Assembly (NCBI RefSeq): GCF_015712165.1
Contig: NZ_JADPZX010000001.1
Span: 2,728,001-2,792,000 of the forward strand
Reading direction: 5' to 3'
DNA from: Streptomyces spinoverrucosus
GTDB lineage: Bacteria > Actinomycetota > Actinomycetes > Streptomycetales > Streptomycetaceae
Length of the DNA stretch: 64,000 nt
Under the pieces are notes generated by a model. The model had not been told where the DNA came from. It ran no database searches and saw only the letters and a program-made list of their open reading frames with translations. The first letter of the stretch is position 1. Every line of letters starts with the position of its first letter. Both the position numbers and the translations under genes were made by a program. Below are positions 33,590-42,131 of the stretch, one piece after another.

Positions 33590-35196
33590 AGGACGGCGTG
33601 AACGGCGTCGCACTCGCCGTATTCATCCTCTTCTTCGTCGCCGTCACGGTGATGGGCTTCCTGGCCGCGCGCTGGCGCAAGGCCGAGAACGAGCACAGCC
33701 TCGACGAATGGGGCCTGGGCGGCCGGTCGTTCGGCACCTGGATCACCTGGTTCCTGCTCGGCGGCGACCTCTACACGGCGTACACCTTCGTCGCCGTACC
33801 GGCGGCGATCTACGCCGCGGGCGCGGCCGGCTTCTTCGCGGTGCCGTACACGATCCTCATCTACCCGATGATGTTCGTCTTCCTGCCCCGCCTGTGGTCC
33901 GTCTCGCACAAGCACGGATACGTCACCACCTCGGACTTCGTCCGGGGCCGCTTCGGCTCGAAGGGCCTCTCCCTCGCGGTGGCCGTCACCGGCATCCTCG
34001 CGACGATGCCGTACATCGCGCTCCAGCTGGTCGGCATCCAGGCCGTGCTGGACGTGATGGGCATCGGCGGTGGCGAGGACACCAACTGGTTCATCAAGGA
34101 CCTGCCGCTGCTGATCGCCTTCGGCGTGCTGGCCGCGTACACCTACTCGTCGGGTCTGCGGGCACCGGCCCTGATCGCGTTCGTGAAGGACGCGCTGATC
34201 TACATCGTCATCGCCGTCGCGATCATCTACATCCCGATCAAGCTGGGCGGCTTCGACGACATCTTCAGCGCGGCGAGCGACAAGTACGAGGCAGCCGGTG
34301 CGGGCGGACTCATACCGAACGCGGCCTCGCAGTGGACCTACGCCACGCTGGCGCTGGGCTCGGCGCTCGCGCTGTTCATGTACCCGCACAGCGTGACGGC
34401 GGTCCTCTCCAGCCGCAGCCGGGACGTGATCCGCCGCAACTCCACGATCCTGCCGCTGTACTCGCTGATGCTGGGCATGCTGGGCCTGCTCGGCTTCATG
34501 GCGATCGCGGCCGGTATCAAGGTGGAGAACGGCCAGCTGGCGATCCCGCAGCTGTTCGAGAACATGTTCCCGGACTGGTTCACGGGCGTCGCGTTCGCGG
34601 CGATCGGCATCGGCGCGCTGGTCCCGGCGGCCATCATGTCGATCGCGGCCGCGAACCTCTTCACCCGCAACATCTACAAGGACTTCCTGAAGCCGGACGC
34701 CACGCCCGCACAGGAGACCAAGGTCTCCAAGATGGTGTCCCTGCTGGTGAAGGTCGGCGCCCTCGTCTTCGTCCTCGGCATGGACAAGACGGTCGCGATC
34801 AACTTCCAGCTGCTGGGCGGCATCTGGATCCTGCAGACCATGCCCGCCCTGGTCGGCGGCCTGTTCACCCGCTGGTTCCACCGCTGGGCCCTGCTGGCCG
34901 GCTGGGCGGTCGGCATGATCTACGGCACGGTCGCGGCGTACGGCGTCGCCTCCCCGACCCAGAAGCACTTCGGCGGCTCGTCGGCGGAGATCCCCGGCAT
35001 CGGCGAGATCGGCTACATCGGCCTCACCGCGTTCGTCCTCAACCTGGTGGTGACGGTGGTCCTCACCTTCGTCCTGAGGGCGGCGAAGGCCCCCGAGGGC
35101 ATCGATGAGACGAAGCCCGAGGACTACACCGCGGACGCCGGAGACCCGGGAGTCCAGGTGGAGCTTCCCCCGGCAACGGCTGGGGCAAGCCACTAA
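33586..35196 (+). CDS. sodium:solute symporter, monocarboxylate type
   Basis: A 536-aa SSS-family symporter with 13 expected helices. The second segment SLDEWGLGGRSFGTWITWFLLGGDLYTAYTF is typical of acetate/pyruvate/propionate symporters such as MctC and ActP. ALFMYPHSVTAVLSSRSRD and AAIMSIAAANLFTRNIYKDF are the conserved sodium-site region. With DUF3311 it forms an MctBC-like pair, and next to cstA it makes a carboxylate-uptake cluster. Confidence 0.9.
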   Translation: MKDGVNGVALAVFILFFVAVTVMGFLAARWRKAENEHSLDEWGLGGRSFGTWITWFLLGGDLYTAYTFVAVPAAIYAAGAAGFFAVPYTILIYPMMFVFLPRLWSVSHKHGYVTTSDFVRGRFGSKGLSLAVAVTGILATMPYIALQLVGIQAVLDVMGIGGGEDTNWFIKDLPLLIAFGVLAAYTYSSGLRAPALIAFVKDALIYIVIAVAIIYIPIKLGGFDDIFSAASDKYEAAGAGGLIPNAASQWTYATLALGSALALFMYPHSVTAVLSSRSRDVIRRNSTILPLYSLMLGMLGLLGFMAIAAGIKVENGQLAIPQLFENMFPDWFTGVAFAAIGIGALVPAAIMSIAAANLFTRNIYKDFLKPDATPAQETKVSKMVSLLVKVGALVFVLGMDKTVAINFQLLGGIWILQTMPALVGGLFTRWFHRWALLAGWAVGMIYGTVAAYGVASPTQKHFGGSSAEIPGIGEIGYIGLTAFVLNLVVTVVLTFVLRAAKAPEGIDETKPEDYTADAGDPGVQVELPPATAGASH

Positions 35197-35213
35197 GAAG
35201 CGCGAGAACAACG

Positions 35214-35292
35214 CCCTCAGGGGCGCGGGGCTGTATCGATATGCGGCTCCGCCGCGTGGGCGCGAGAACCCACCACAACCCGCAGCGGGCCG
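35214..35292 (+). repeat. dispersed Streptomyces intergenic repeat, copy 1
   Basis: CCCTCAGGGGCGCGGGGC, then ATATGCGGCTCCGCCGCGTG and GGCGCGAGAACCCACCACAA. It includes the hairpin GCGGC-TCC-GCCGC and follows the symporter stop. A close copy lies at 44207-44290 and a fragment at about 51526. Confidence 0.8.
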
Positions 35293-35338
35293 CCGGCATC
35301 GAGCCATACGGCGGCCCGCTGTCGTACACACTCCCCCC

Positions 35339-35845
35339 ATGGACATCGTCATCCGCCCCGCCATCCCCACCGAATACGACGCCCTCGGCGACATCACGGC
35401 CCAGGCCTATCTCCAGGACGGCCTACTGGACTTCGGGGAGAGCGACGAATACCTCGGGGAACTCAACAACGTAGCGAAGCGGGCGGCCGCCGCAGAGGTA
35501 CTGGTAGCCGTCGAGCACGAACGCGTCCTGGGCGGCGTGACCTTCGTCCCCTCCGGCGGCCCCATGGCCGACATAGCGGGCCTCGGAGAGGCCGAGATCC
35601 GCATGTTGGCCGTAGCGCCGGAGGCCCGCGGCCGAGGCGTCGGCGAGGCCCTCGTACGCGCCTGCATCGACCGCGCACGCACCGCCGACGGCTGCACCGG
35701 CATCGTCCTCTCCACCCAGCGCACCATGCACACAGCCCACCGCATCTACGAACGCCTCGGCTTCACCCGCACACCCGACCGCGACTGGAACCCCATCCCC
35801 CACCTCGACGACATCACGCTTCTCACCTACCAGTTGACGCTCTGA
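35339..35845 (+). CDS. GNAT-family N-acetyltransferase
   Basis: A 168-aa acetyltransferase. The acetyl-CoA-binding motif A is MLAVAPEARGRGVGEALVRACID (residues about 88-110, containing R-G-x-G-V/I-G), and motif B is AHRIYERLGFTRTPDRDW. The N-terminal IRPAIPTEYDALGDITAQAY is typical of the family. The acceptor substrate is unknown. The frame is open upstream across the dispersed repeat, but the ATG at 35339 starts the recognisable domain. Confidence 0.85.
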   Translation: MDIVIRPAIPTEYDALGDITAQAYLQDGLLDFGESDEYLGELNNVAKRAAAAEVLVAVEHERVLGGVTFVPSGGPMADIAGLGEAEIRMLAVAPEARGRGVGEALVRACIDRARTADGCTGIVLSTQRTMHTAHRIYERLGFTRTPDRDWNPIPHLDDITLLTYQLTL

Positions 35846-35856
35846 AGTCATCGGCG

Positions 35857-35903
35857 ACACAACATATGGGGGTGCCTTCCGCACCCGGCACTAGATGTAT
35901 GCT
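35857..35903. promoter_or_regulatory. tandem NrdR boxes before nrdA
   Basis: ACACAACATATGGGGG (35857-35872) and a second box containing CACTAGATGTATGC (35888-35903) resemble the 16-bp NrdR consensus. They are separated by 15 bp, the usual NrdR spacing. NrdR is known to control this operon in S. coelicolor. Confidence 0.6.
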
Positions 35904-35910
35904 CATGCTC

Positions 35911-36053
35911 GCTGTCGCCGCAGGGGAATCCGGTGCGAATCCGGAACTGTCCCGCAACGGTGTACTTGTGCATGTCTGTTCCCACAGACGCCGTGCACAG
36001 GAGTCAGTCCGAGGACCTGCCGACAGCGCACCCGGCCCGTCCGGTCCGGGTGC
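35911..36053 (+). promoter_or_regulatory. adenosylcobalamin riboswitch of the nrdAB operon
   Basis: The P1 stem is closed by GCTGTCG (35911-35917) and CGACAGC (36021-36027). Inside are GGGGAATCCGGTGCGAATCC and CTGTCCCGCAACGGTG, and the 3' box GAGTCAGTCCGAGGACCTGCC-type motif ends the aptamer. The next bases form GCACCCGG/CCGGGTGC (36028-36035 with 36046-36053), a likely expression-platform hairpin. GCACCCGG also occurs at 35881-35888 and could compete. In S. coelicolor this riboswitch lets vitamin B12 switch off the class Ia reductase. Confidence 0.93.
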
Positions 36054-36162
36054 CCGACGTCCGGGCCTCGTGGAATGGGCCGGTGGACGCGACGCCGCGT
36101 GCGCTCGTGTGCTGCCCCCTGCCCTCCGCAAGGCCCCTGTGCCGAGCGAGGGAGAGCCCCAC

Positions 36163-38526
36163 ATGACCATCGCGCCAGCCGAACCGGCCAAAGCGACTCC
36201 GGTGGAAGTGGAAACCGACGGTCCCGGAACCGCGTTGCTGCGGACCCTGACCGAGCTGACCGCCGACCTCCCCGACGCCGACCCCGGCCGGGTCGCCGCC
36301 GCCGCGCTGCGCGGCCGCTCCGCCCGGGCGGACGAGGCGGAGCTGCGCGAGCTGGCCACGGAGGCCGCCGCCGGCCTCATCTCCGAGGACCCCGCCTACT
36401 CCCGGCTGGCCGCCCGGCTGCTGACCATCTCCATCGCCGCCGAGGCCGCCTCCCAGGGCGTCACGTCCTTCACCGAGTCCGTCGCCGTGGGGCACCGGGA
36501 GGGTCTCATCGCCGACCGCACGGCCGACTTCGTACACCGGCACGCCGACCGCCTGAACGCCCTGATCGACCCGAACGCCGACGACCGCTTCGGCTACTTC
36601 GGCCTGCGCACCCTGCACAGCCGCTACCTGCTCCGGCACCCGATCACCCGCAGGGTCATCGAGACGCCCCAGCACTTCATGCTGCGCGTCGCCGCCGGCC
36701 TCGCCGAGGACGACACCCCCCGGTCGGTGGACGAAGTCGCCGCGCTCTACGGGCTCATGAGCCGCCTCGACTACCTCCCCTCCTCCCCCACCCTGTTCAA
36801 CTCCGGCACCCGGCACCCCCAGATGTCGTCCTGCTACCTCCTGGACTCCCCCAAGGACGAGCTGGACTCCCTCTACGAGCGCTACCACCAGGTGGCCCGG
36901 CTCTCCAAGCACGCCGGCGGCATCGGGCTTTCGTACTCCCGGATCCGTTCCCGCGGCTCCCTGATCCGCGGCACCAACGGCCACTCCAACGGCATCGTCC
37001 CGTTCCTGAAGACCCTCGACGCCTCCGTCGCCGCCGTGAACCAGGGCGGCCGGCGCAAGGGCGCGGCCGCGGTCTACCTGGAGACCTGGCACTCCGACAT
37101 CGAGGAGTTCCTGGAGCTGCGCGACAACACCGGCGAGGACGCCCGCCGTACGCACAACCTCAACCTCGCGCACTGGATCCCGGACGAGTTCATGCGCCGG
37201 GTGAACGCGGACGCGCAGTGGTCGCTGTTCTCGCCGTCGGACGTGCCCGAGCTGGTCGACCTGTGGGGCGAGGAGTTCGACGCCGCCTACCGCGAGGCCG
37301 AGGCGCGGGGCCTGGCGAAGAAGACGCTGCCCGCCCGCGAGCTGTACGGCCGGATGATGCGCACCCTCGCGCAGACCGGCAACGGCTGGATGACCTTCAA
37401 GGACGCCGCCAACCGGACCGCCAACCAGACCGCCGAGCCGGGCCACGTCGTGCACTCCTCGAACCTCTGCACGGAGATCCTGGAGGTCACCAGCGACGGG
37501 GAGACGGCCGTCTGCAACCTGGGGTCGGTGAACCTGGGCGCCTTTGTCGACACGGCGACTCAAGACATCGACTGGGAGCGGCTGGACGCCACCGTCCGCA
37601 CCGCCGTCACCTTCCTCGACCGCGTGGTCGACATCAACTTCTACCCGACCGAGCAGGCGGGCCGCTCCAACGCCCGGTGGCGTCCCGTCGGCCTCGGCGC
37701 GATGGGCCTGCAGGACGTCTTCTTCAAGCTGCGGCTGCCCTTCGACTCGCCCCAGGCGAAGGCCCTGTCCACCCGGATCGCCGAGCGCATCATGCTCGCC
37801 GCGTACGAGGCGTCCGCCGACCTCGCCGAGCGCAACGGGCCGCTGCCCGCGTGGGACAAGACCCGTACCGCCCGGGGCGTGCTGCACCCCGACCACTTCG
37901 ACGTCGAGCCGGCGTGGCCGGAGCGCTGGGCCGCCCTGCGCGAGCGGATCGCCTCCGTCGGCATGCGCAACTCCCTGCTGCTGGCCATCGCGCCCACCGC
38001 GACCATCGCCTCGATCGCCGGTGTCTACGAGTGCATCGAGCCGCAGGTGTCGAACCTGTTCAAGCGCGAGACCCTGTCCGGCGAGTTCCTCCAGGTCAAC
38101 TCCTACCTGGTGCAGGAGCTGAAGGCCCTCGGCGTCTGGGACGCCCGCACCCGTGAGGCGCTGCGCGAGGCGAACGGCTCGGTGCAGGACTTCGCCTGGA
38201 TCCCCGAGGACGTACGTGCGCTCTACCGCACGGCGTGGGAGATCCCGCAGCGCGGGCTGATCGACATGGCGGCCGCACGCACCCCGTTCCTCGACCAGGC
38301 CCAGTCGCTGAACCTCTTCCTGGAGACGCCGACCATCGGCAAGCTCTCCTCGATGTACGCGTACGCCTGGAAGTCCGGCCTGAAGACGACGTACTACCTG
38401 CGCTCGCGCCCGGCGACCCGGATCGCCCGCGCGGCCCGAGCCACCATCCCCGTACAGCAGTCGGCACCCGAAGACGCGGTCGCCTGCTCCCTGGAAAACC
38501 CCGAGTCCTGCGAGGCCTGCCAGTAA
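36163..38526 (+). CDS. nrdA: class Ia ribonucleotide reductase, large subunit
   Basis: Reduces ribonucleoside diphosphates for DNA synthesis, 787 aa. Catalytic cysteines lie in QMSSCYLLDSP, SSNLCTEIL and AVCNLGSVNLG. The loop NQGGRRKGAAAVYLETWHSDI is conserved, and the C-terminal pair NPESCEACQ re-reduces the active site. An N-terminal stretch of about 100 residues precedes the catalytic core. Upstream in-frame codons cover the riboswitch, so the ATG at 36163, behind GAGGGAGAG, is the start. It is controlled by the cobalamin riboswitch and NrdR, allowing a B12-dependent class II enzyme encoded elsewhere to take over. Confidence 0.97.
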   Translation: MTIAPAEPAKATPVEVETDGPGTALLRTLTELTADLPDADPGRVAAAALRGRSARADEAELRELATEAAAGLISEDPAYSRLAARLLTISIAAEAASQGVTSFTESVAVGHREGLIADRTADFVHRHADRLNALIDPNADDRFGYFGLRTLHSRYLLRHPITRRVIETPQHFMLRVAAGLAEDDTPRSVDEVAALYGLMSRLDYLPSSPTLFNSGTRHPQMSSCYLLDSPKDELDSLYERYHQVARLSKHAGGIGLSYSRIRSRGSLIRGTNGHSNGIVPFLKTLDASVAAVNQGGRRKGAAAVYLETWHSDIEEFLELRDNTGEDARRTHNLNLAHWIPDEFMRRVNADAQWSLFSPSDVPELVDLWGEEFDAAYREAEARGLAKKTLPARELYGRMMRTLAQTGNGWMTFKDAANRTANQTAEPGHVVHSSNLCTEILEVTSDGETAVCNLGSVNLGAFVDTATQDIDWERLDATVRTAVTFLDRVVDINFYPTEQAGRSNARWRPVGLGAMGLQDVFFKLRLPFDSPQAKALSTRIAERIMLAAYEASADLAERNGPLPAWDKTRTARGVLHPDHFDVEPAWPERWAALRERIASVGMRNSLLLAIAPTATIASIAGVYECIEPQVSNLFKRETLSGEFLQVNSYLVQELKALGVWDARTREALREANGSVQDFAWIPEDVRALYRTAWEIPQRGLIDMAAARTPFLDQAQSLNLFLETPTIGKLSSMYAYAWKSGLKTTYYLRSRPATRIARAARATIPVQQSAPEDAVACSLENPESCEACQ

Positions 38527-39536
38527 TGCCCAGCAACCAGAACCTGCTCGACCCCGGCTTCGAGCTGACTCTCCGCCCCATGCGCTACCCGGACTTCTAC
38601 GAGCGCTACCGGGACGCCATCAAGAACACCTGGACCGTCGAGGAGGTCGACCTCCACTCGGACGTCGCCGACCTCGCCAAGCTCAGCCCCGCCGAGCAGC
38701 ACCTCATCGGCCGCCTGGTGGCCTTCTTCGCGACCGGCGACTCGATCGTCGCGAACAACCTGGTGCTGACGCTGTACAAGCACATCAACTCCCCCGAGGC
38801 GCGGCTCTACTTGAGCCGTCAGCTCTTCGAGGAGGCCGTCCACGTCCAGTTCTACCTGACCCTGCTGGACACGTATCTCCCCGACCCGGACGACCGGGCG
38901 GCGGCCTTCGCGGCGGTCGAGAACATCCCGTCCATCCGCGAGAAGGCCGAGTTCTGCTTCAAGTGGATCAACGAGGTCGAGAAGCTGGAGCGCCTGGAGA
39001 CCAAGGCCGACCGCCGTCGCTTCCTGCTCAACCTCATCTGCTTCGCCGCGTGCATCGAGGGCCTGTTCTTCTACGGCGCCTTCGCGTACGTCTACTGGTT
39101 CCGCAGCCGGGGCCTGCTGCACGGCCTCGCGACCGGCACCAACTGGGTGTTCCGCGACGAGACCATGCACATGAGCTTCGCGTTCGACGTGGTCGACACC
39201 GTCCGCAAGGAGGAGCCGGACCTCTTCGACGACCAGCTCCAGCAGCAGGTCACCGACATGCTCAAGGAGGCCGTCGAGGCCGAGCTGCAGTTCGCGCGCG
39301 ACCTGTGCGGTGACGGCCTCCCGGGCATGAACACCGAGTCGATGCGGCAGTACCTGGAGTGCGTCGCCGACCAGCGCCTGACGCGGCTCGGCTTCGCCCC
39401 GGTGTACGGCTCCGAGAACCCCTTCTCCTTCATGGAGCTCCAGGGGGTTCAGGAGCTGACCAACTTCTTCGAGCGGCGTCCCTCGGCGTACCAGGTGGCC
39501 GTGGAGGGCACGGTCGACCTGGACGAGGACTTCTGA
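38526..39536 (+). CDS. nrdB: class Ia ribonucleotide reductase, small subunit
   Basis: A 336-aa ferritin-like subunit that houses the metal cofactor and radical. Metal ligands appear in FFATGDSIVANN, RQLFEEAVHVQFYLTLLDTY and WVFRDETMHMSFAFDVV, and the helix ENIPSIREKAEFCFKW is typical. The C-terminal tail (VEGTVDLDEDF) is the segment that docks into NrdA. The ATG overlaps the nrdA stop by one base (TAATG), ensuring coupled expression. Confidence 0.96.
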   Translation: MPSNQNLLDPGFELTLRPMRYPDFYERYRDAIKNTWTVEEVDLHSDVADLAKLSPAEQHLIGRLVAFFATGDSIVANNLVLTLYKHINSPEARLYLSRQLFEEAVHVQFYLTLLDTYLPDPDDRAAAFAAVENIPSIREKAEFCFKWINEVEKLERLETKADRRRFLLNLICFAACIEGLFFYGAFAYVYWFRSRGLLHGLATGTNWVFRDETMHMSFAFDVVDTVRKEEPDLFDDQLQQQVTDMLKEAVEAELQFARDLCGDGLPGMNTESMRQYLECVADQRLTRLGFAPVYGSENPFSFMELQGVQELTNFFERRPSAYQVAVEGTVDLDEDF

Positions 39537-39691
39537 TCCTCCTTCTCCCTGAGGTGGTCCTGGGCCTCCCTGATCTCCCGGTCGACGCGCCGGTCGTGCG
39601 CCATGCCGAAGAGAGCGGGGAGGACCATGATCGCGAAGAGGGCGACGACGGCCAGCATTCCGATGAGTGCTTCGATCTGGTTTCCGTTCAT
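39449..39691 (-). CDS. possible small membrane protein overlapping nrdB antisense
   Basis: An 80-aa frame beginning MNGNQIEALIGMLAVVALFAIMVL, with one clear membrane helix (residues about 7-28), followed by a charged helix RRVDREIREAQDHLREKED. The last 88 bp lie inside the 3' end of nrdB on the other strand, where the translation becomes serine-rich and unremarkable. The N-terminal part looks like a genuine small membrane protein of Streptomyces; the overlapping tail is unusual. Confidence 0.55.
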   Translation of the reverse strand: MNGNQIEALIGMLAVVALFAIMVLPALFGMAHDRRVDREIREAQDHLREKEDQKSSSRSTVPSTATWYAEGRRSKKLVSS

Positions 39692-39784
39692 GGACACCAC
39701 TGTCGCGCCGGATACTCCTTACCGACAGTGGCAGGACTGTCGTAGACCCTCGATTTACTGCCACCGCTGAGGCACACTGGTCGC

Positions 39785-40747
39785 ATGCTTCAGAACGTGG
39801 CCGCCGTCCTCGTCGACGGGGTGAACCCCTTTGAGCTGGGCGTGATCTGCGAGGTCTTCGGCATCGACCGCAGCGACGAGGGTCTGCCGGTGTACGACTT
39901 CGCGGTCGCCTCCGCCGAGGGTCCGGTGCTGCGATCCAACGCAGGCTTCTCCATGCAGGTCGAGCACGGGCTGGAGCGCCTGGAGAGCGCCGACCTGATC
40001 GCCGTACCGGCGGGCTCGCGCTACGACTCGCGGACCTTCCCGCCCGAGATGCTCGACGCCCTGCGCCGAGGCGTCGAGCGTGGTGCGCGAGTACTCAGCG
40101 TGTGCTCCGGGGTCTTCGTGCTGGGCGCCGCGTGGCTGCTGGACGGGCGGCGGTGTGCCGTGCACTGGCGGCACGCCGGCGAGCTGGGGCGGCAGTACCC
40201 GCGGGCGATCGTCGAACAGGACGTGCTGTACGTCGACGAGGACCCGGTGATCACCTCGGCCGGTACGGCCGCCGGCATCGACGCCTGCCTGCACATCGTG
40301 CGCAAGGAGCAGGGGCCGGAGGTCGCCAACAAGATCGCCCGGCGGATGGTGGTGCCGCCGCACCGGGACGGCGGTCAGGCCCAGTACATCGAGCGCCCGC
40401 TGCCCCGCTCCGAGGGTGACACGGTCGCCGAGGTGCTGGTGTGGATGGAGCGCAACCTCGACCAGGACGTCACCGTCGAGCAGCTCGCCGCCCGCGCCCT
40501 GATGTCCCCGCGCACCTTCGCCCGCCGCTTCCAGCAGGAGACGGGGACCACTCCGTACCGCTGGATCCTGCGCCAACGAGTGCTGCTGGCCCAGCGGTTG
40601 CTGGAAGCGACGGACGAGACGGTGGACGCGATCGCCGGTCGAACGGGGTTCGGCAACGCGGCCGCACTGCGCCATCAGTTCGTCCGGGCGCTGGGGACCA
40701 CCCCCAACGCCTACCGGCGCACGTTCAGGGGCCCGGAAGCCGCCTGA
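39785..40747 (+). CDS. nrdS: GlxA-type AraC regulator of the nrd operon
   Basis: A 320-aa regulator. The N-terminal DJ-1/PfpI-like domain (residues about 1-185; VAAVLVDGVNPFELGVICEVFGI, VLSVCSGVFVLGAAWLLDGR) is followed by a C-terminal AraC DNA-binding domain with two helix-turn-helices (VEQLAARALMSPRTFARRFQQETG, VDAIAGRTGFGNAAALRHQFVRALG). Position after nrdAB matches nrdS of the S. coelicolor nrdABS operon. The 248-bp gap to nrdB, containing the antisense small frame, suggests it may also have its own promoter. Its target genes are unclear. Confidence 0.88.
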   Translation: MLQNVAAVLVDGVNPFELGVICEVFGIDRSDEGLPVYDFAVASAEGPVLRSNAGFSMQVEHGLERLESADLIAVPAGSRYDSRTFPPEMLDALRRGVERGARVLSVCSGVFVLGAAWLLDGRRCAVHWRHAGELGRQYPRAIVEQDVLYVDEDPVITSAGTAAGIDACLHIVRKEQGPEVANKIARRMVVPPHRDGGQAQYIERPLPRSEGDTVAEVLVWMERNLDQDVTVEQLAARALMSPRTFARRFQQETGTTPYRWILRQRVLLAQRLLEATDETVDAIAGRTGFGNAAALRHQFVRALGTTPNAYRRTFRGPEAA

Positions 40748-40751
40748 CCGC

Positions 40752-42131
40752 TCACCTCGGGACGGGCGTGAGCAGCAACTTGTGCGGGCGGAGCGTGATG
40801 CCGACCCGGGTGGTGTCGTTGGACCCGGGCACCTGCTCGAAGCGGTACTTCGTCGCGACCGCCGCCGTGATCAGCGTCAGCTGGGCCATCGAGAAGTGGT
40901 CGCTCGGGCACTTGCGATTACCCACGCTGAACGGACTCATGGCATATTTCGGCACGTCTTTGGCGCGCTCCGGAAGCCATCGGTCCGGGTCGAACTCCAG
41001 GTTGTCCGCGTACGATCGCGCATCGCGCTGTATCGCGTACGGACTGTAGATGATGTCCGCCCCGGCCGGAATGCGATAGCCGCCGAGTTCCGTCTCGGTG
41101 ACCGCCCGCCGCGTCAGTATCCATACGGCGGGACGCAAACGCATCGCCTCCACGACGACATTGTTCGTGTGGGTGAGCCCCCGGACATCCGCGAATGCGA
41201 CGGGCCGGCCGCCGGTCACGGATTCGACTTCGTCCCGGACCCGGTCCGCGTGTTCCGGATGCTCGGCGAGCACCTGGAGCAGCCACATGATCGTGGAGGC
41301 CACGGTTTCGCTCCCCGGGGTGAGTATCGCGACCACCTGGTCGTGGATCTCCTGTTCCCCGATGGGCTCGCCATTCTCGTCCTTCGCTGCCAGCAATGCC
41401 GTCAGCAAATCGTCCGGCTTTTGACCGGATGCCCGGCGTTCGGCCACGATCTCGTCGACCAGGAGATGCAAATCGGCCAGCGCCCGGTTGAATTCACGGT
41501 TGGCGGGCAGCGGCAGCCGGTACAGCGGCCCGAGCGGGATCACCATCCGCTGGTACATACCGCGGAACACGGTGGCGAGGGCGAGGCACAGCCGCTCGGC
41601 GCGCTCGTCCATGTACTGGCCGCGCAGCAGACAGCGGGCCGCGATGCGCACGGCGACCCGGAAGGACTCGGAGGTGCAGTCGATGGTCTCGCCGGGCTGC
41701 CAGCGGGTGGTGAGTCCGTGCGCCTCCTCCTCCATGATCGGCCCGTAGGCGGGGATCGCGTCGAGCCGGAACGCGGGCTGGATGGTGCGGCGTTGACGCC
41801 GGTGGCGGGGCCCGTTGGCGGTGGCCACGCCCTCCTTGCCGAGCAGGCCCTCCAGGGACTCCCACAGCGGGCCGTCGATCTTGTAGTCGGGGCTCAGCGC
41901 CAGCGCGCCGGTGAGCGCCGGGGTGGTGACGGCGTACACCGTCTTCGGGCCGAGCCGCAGCCGGACCACGTCACCGTGGTCGCGCAGCTGGGACATGAAG
42001 GCCAGGGGATCTCGCACCAGCTTCAGGCCGTGACCGAGAAGCGGGAACCCACCGCCCGCGAGGGGCGGTTCACGCAGCTCCGACGCCTGCCCGTGTTCCT
42101 GGGCCTCGGGCTTCACAGACTCGACGGTCAT
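40752..42131 (-). CDS. cyp170A1: cytochrome P450 CYP170A, albaflavenone synthase
   Basis: A 459-aa P450 that oxidises epi-isozizaene to albaflavenone. The heme-binding region is FSVGNRKC at about residues 401-408 with the ligand Cys408, an unusual variant because Pro replaces the Gly normally found two positions later. The ExxR pair is in EAMR (328-331). The I-helix reads [12 protein letters not shown], lacking the usual acid-Thr form. S. coelicolor CYP170A1 also has a moonlighting farnesene synthase site. The ATG overlaps the stop of the cyclase gene (ATGA), so the two proteins are made together. Codon use is less GC-rich than in its neighbours. Confidence 0.93.
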   Translation of the reverse strand: MTVESVKPEAQEHGQASELREPPLAGGGFPLLGHGLKLVRDPLAFMSQLRDHGDVVRLRLGPKTVYAVTTPALTGALALSPDYKIDGPLWESLEGLLGKEGVATANGPRHRRQRRTIQPAFRLDAIPAYGPIMEEEAHGLTTRWQPGETIDCTSESFRVAVRIAARCLLRGQYMDERAERLCLALATVFRGMYQRMVIPLGPLYRLPLPANREFNRALADLHLLVDEIVAERRASGQKPDDLLTALLAAKDENGEPIGEQEIHDQVVAILTPGSETVASTIMWLLQVLAEHPEHADRVRDEVESVTGGRPVAFADVRGLTHTNNVVVEAMRLRPAVWILTRRAVTETELGGYRIPAGADIIYSPYAIQRDARSYADNLEFDPDRWLPERAKDVPKYAMSPFSVGNRKCPSDHFSMAQLTLITAAVATKYRFEQVPGSNDTTRVGITLRPHKLLLTPVPR

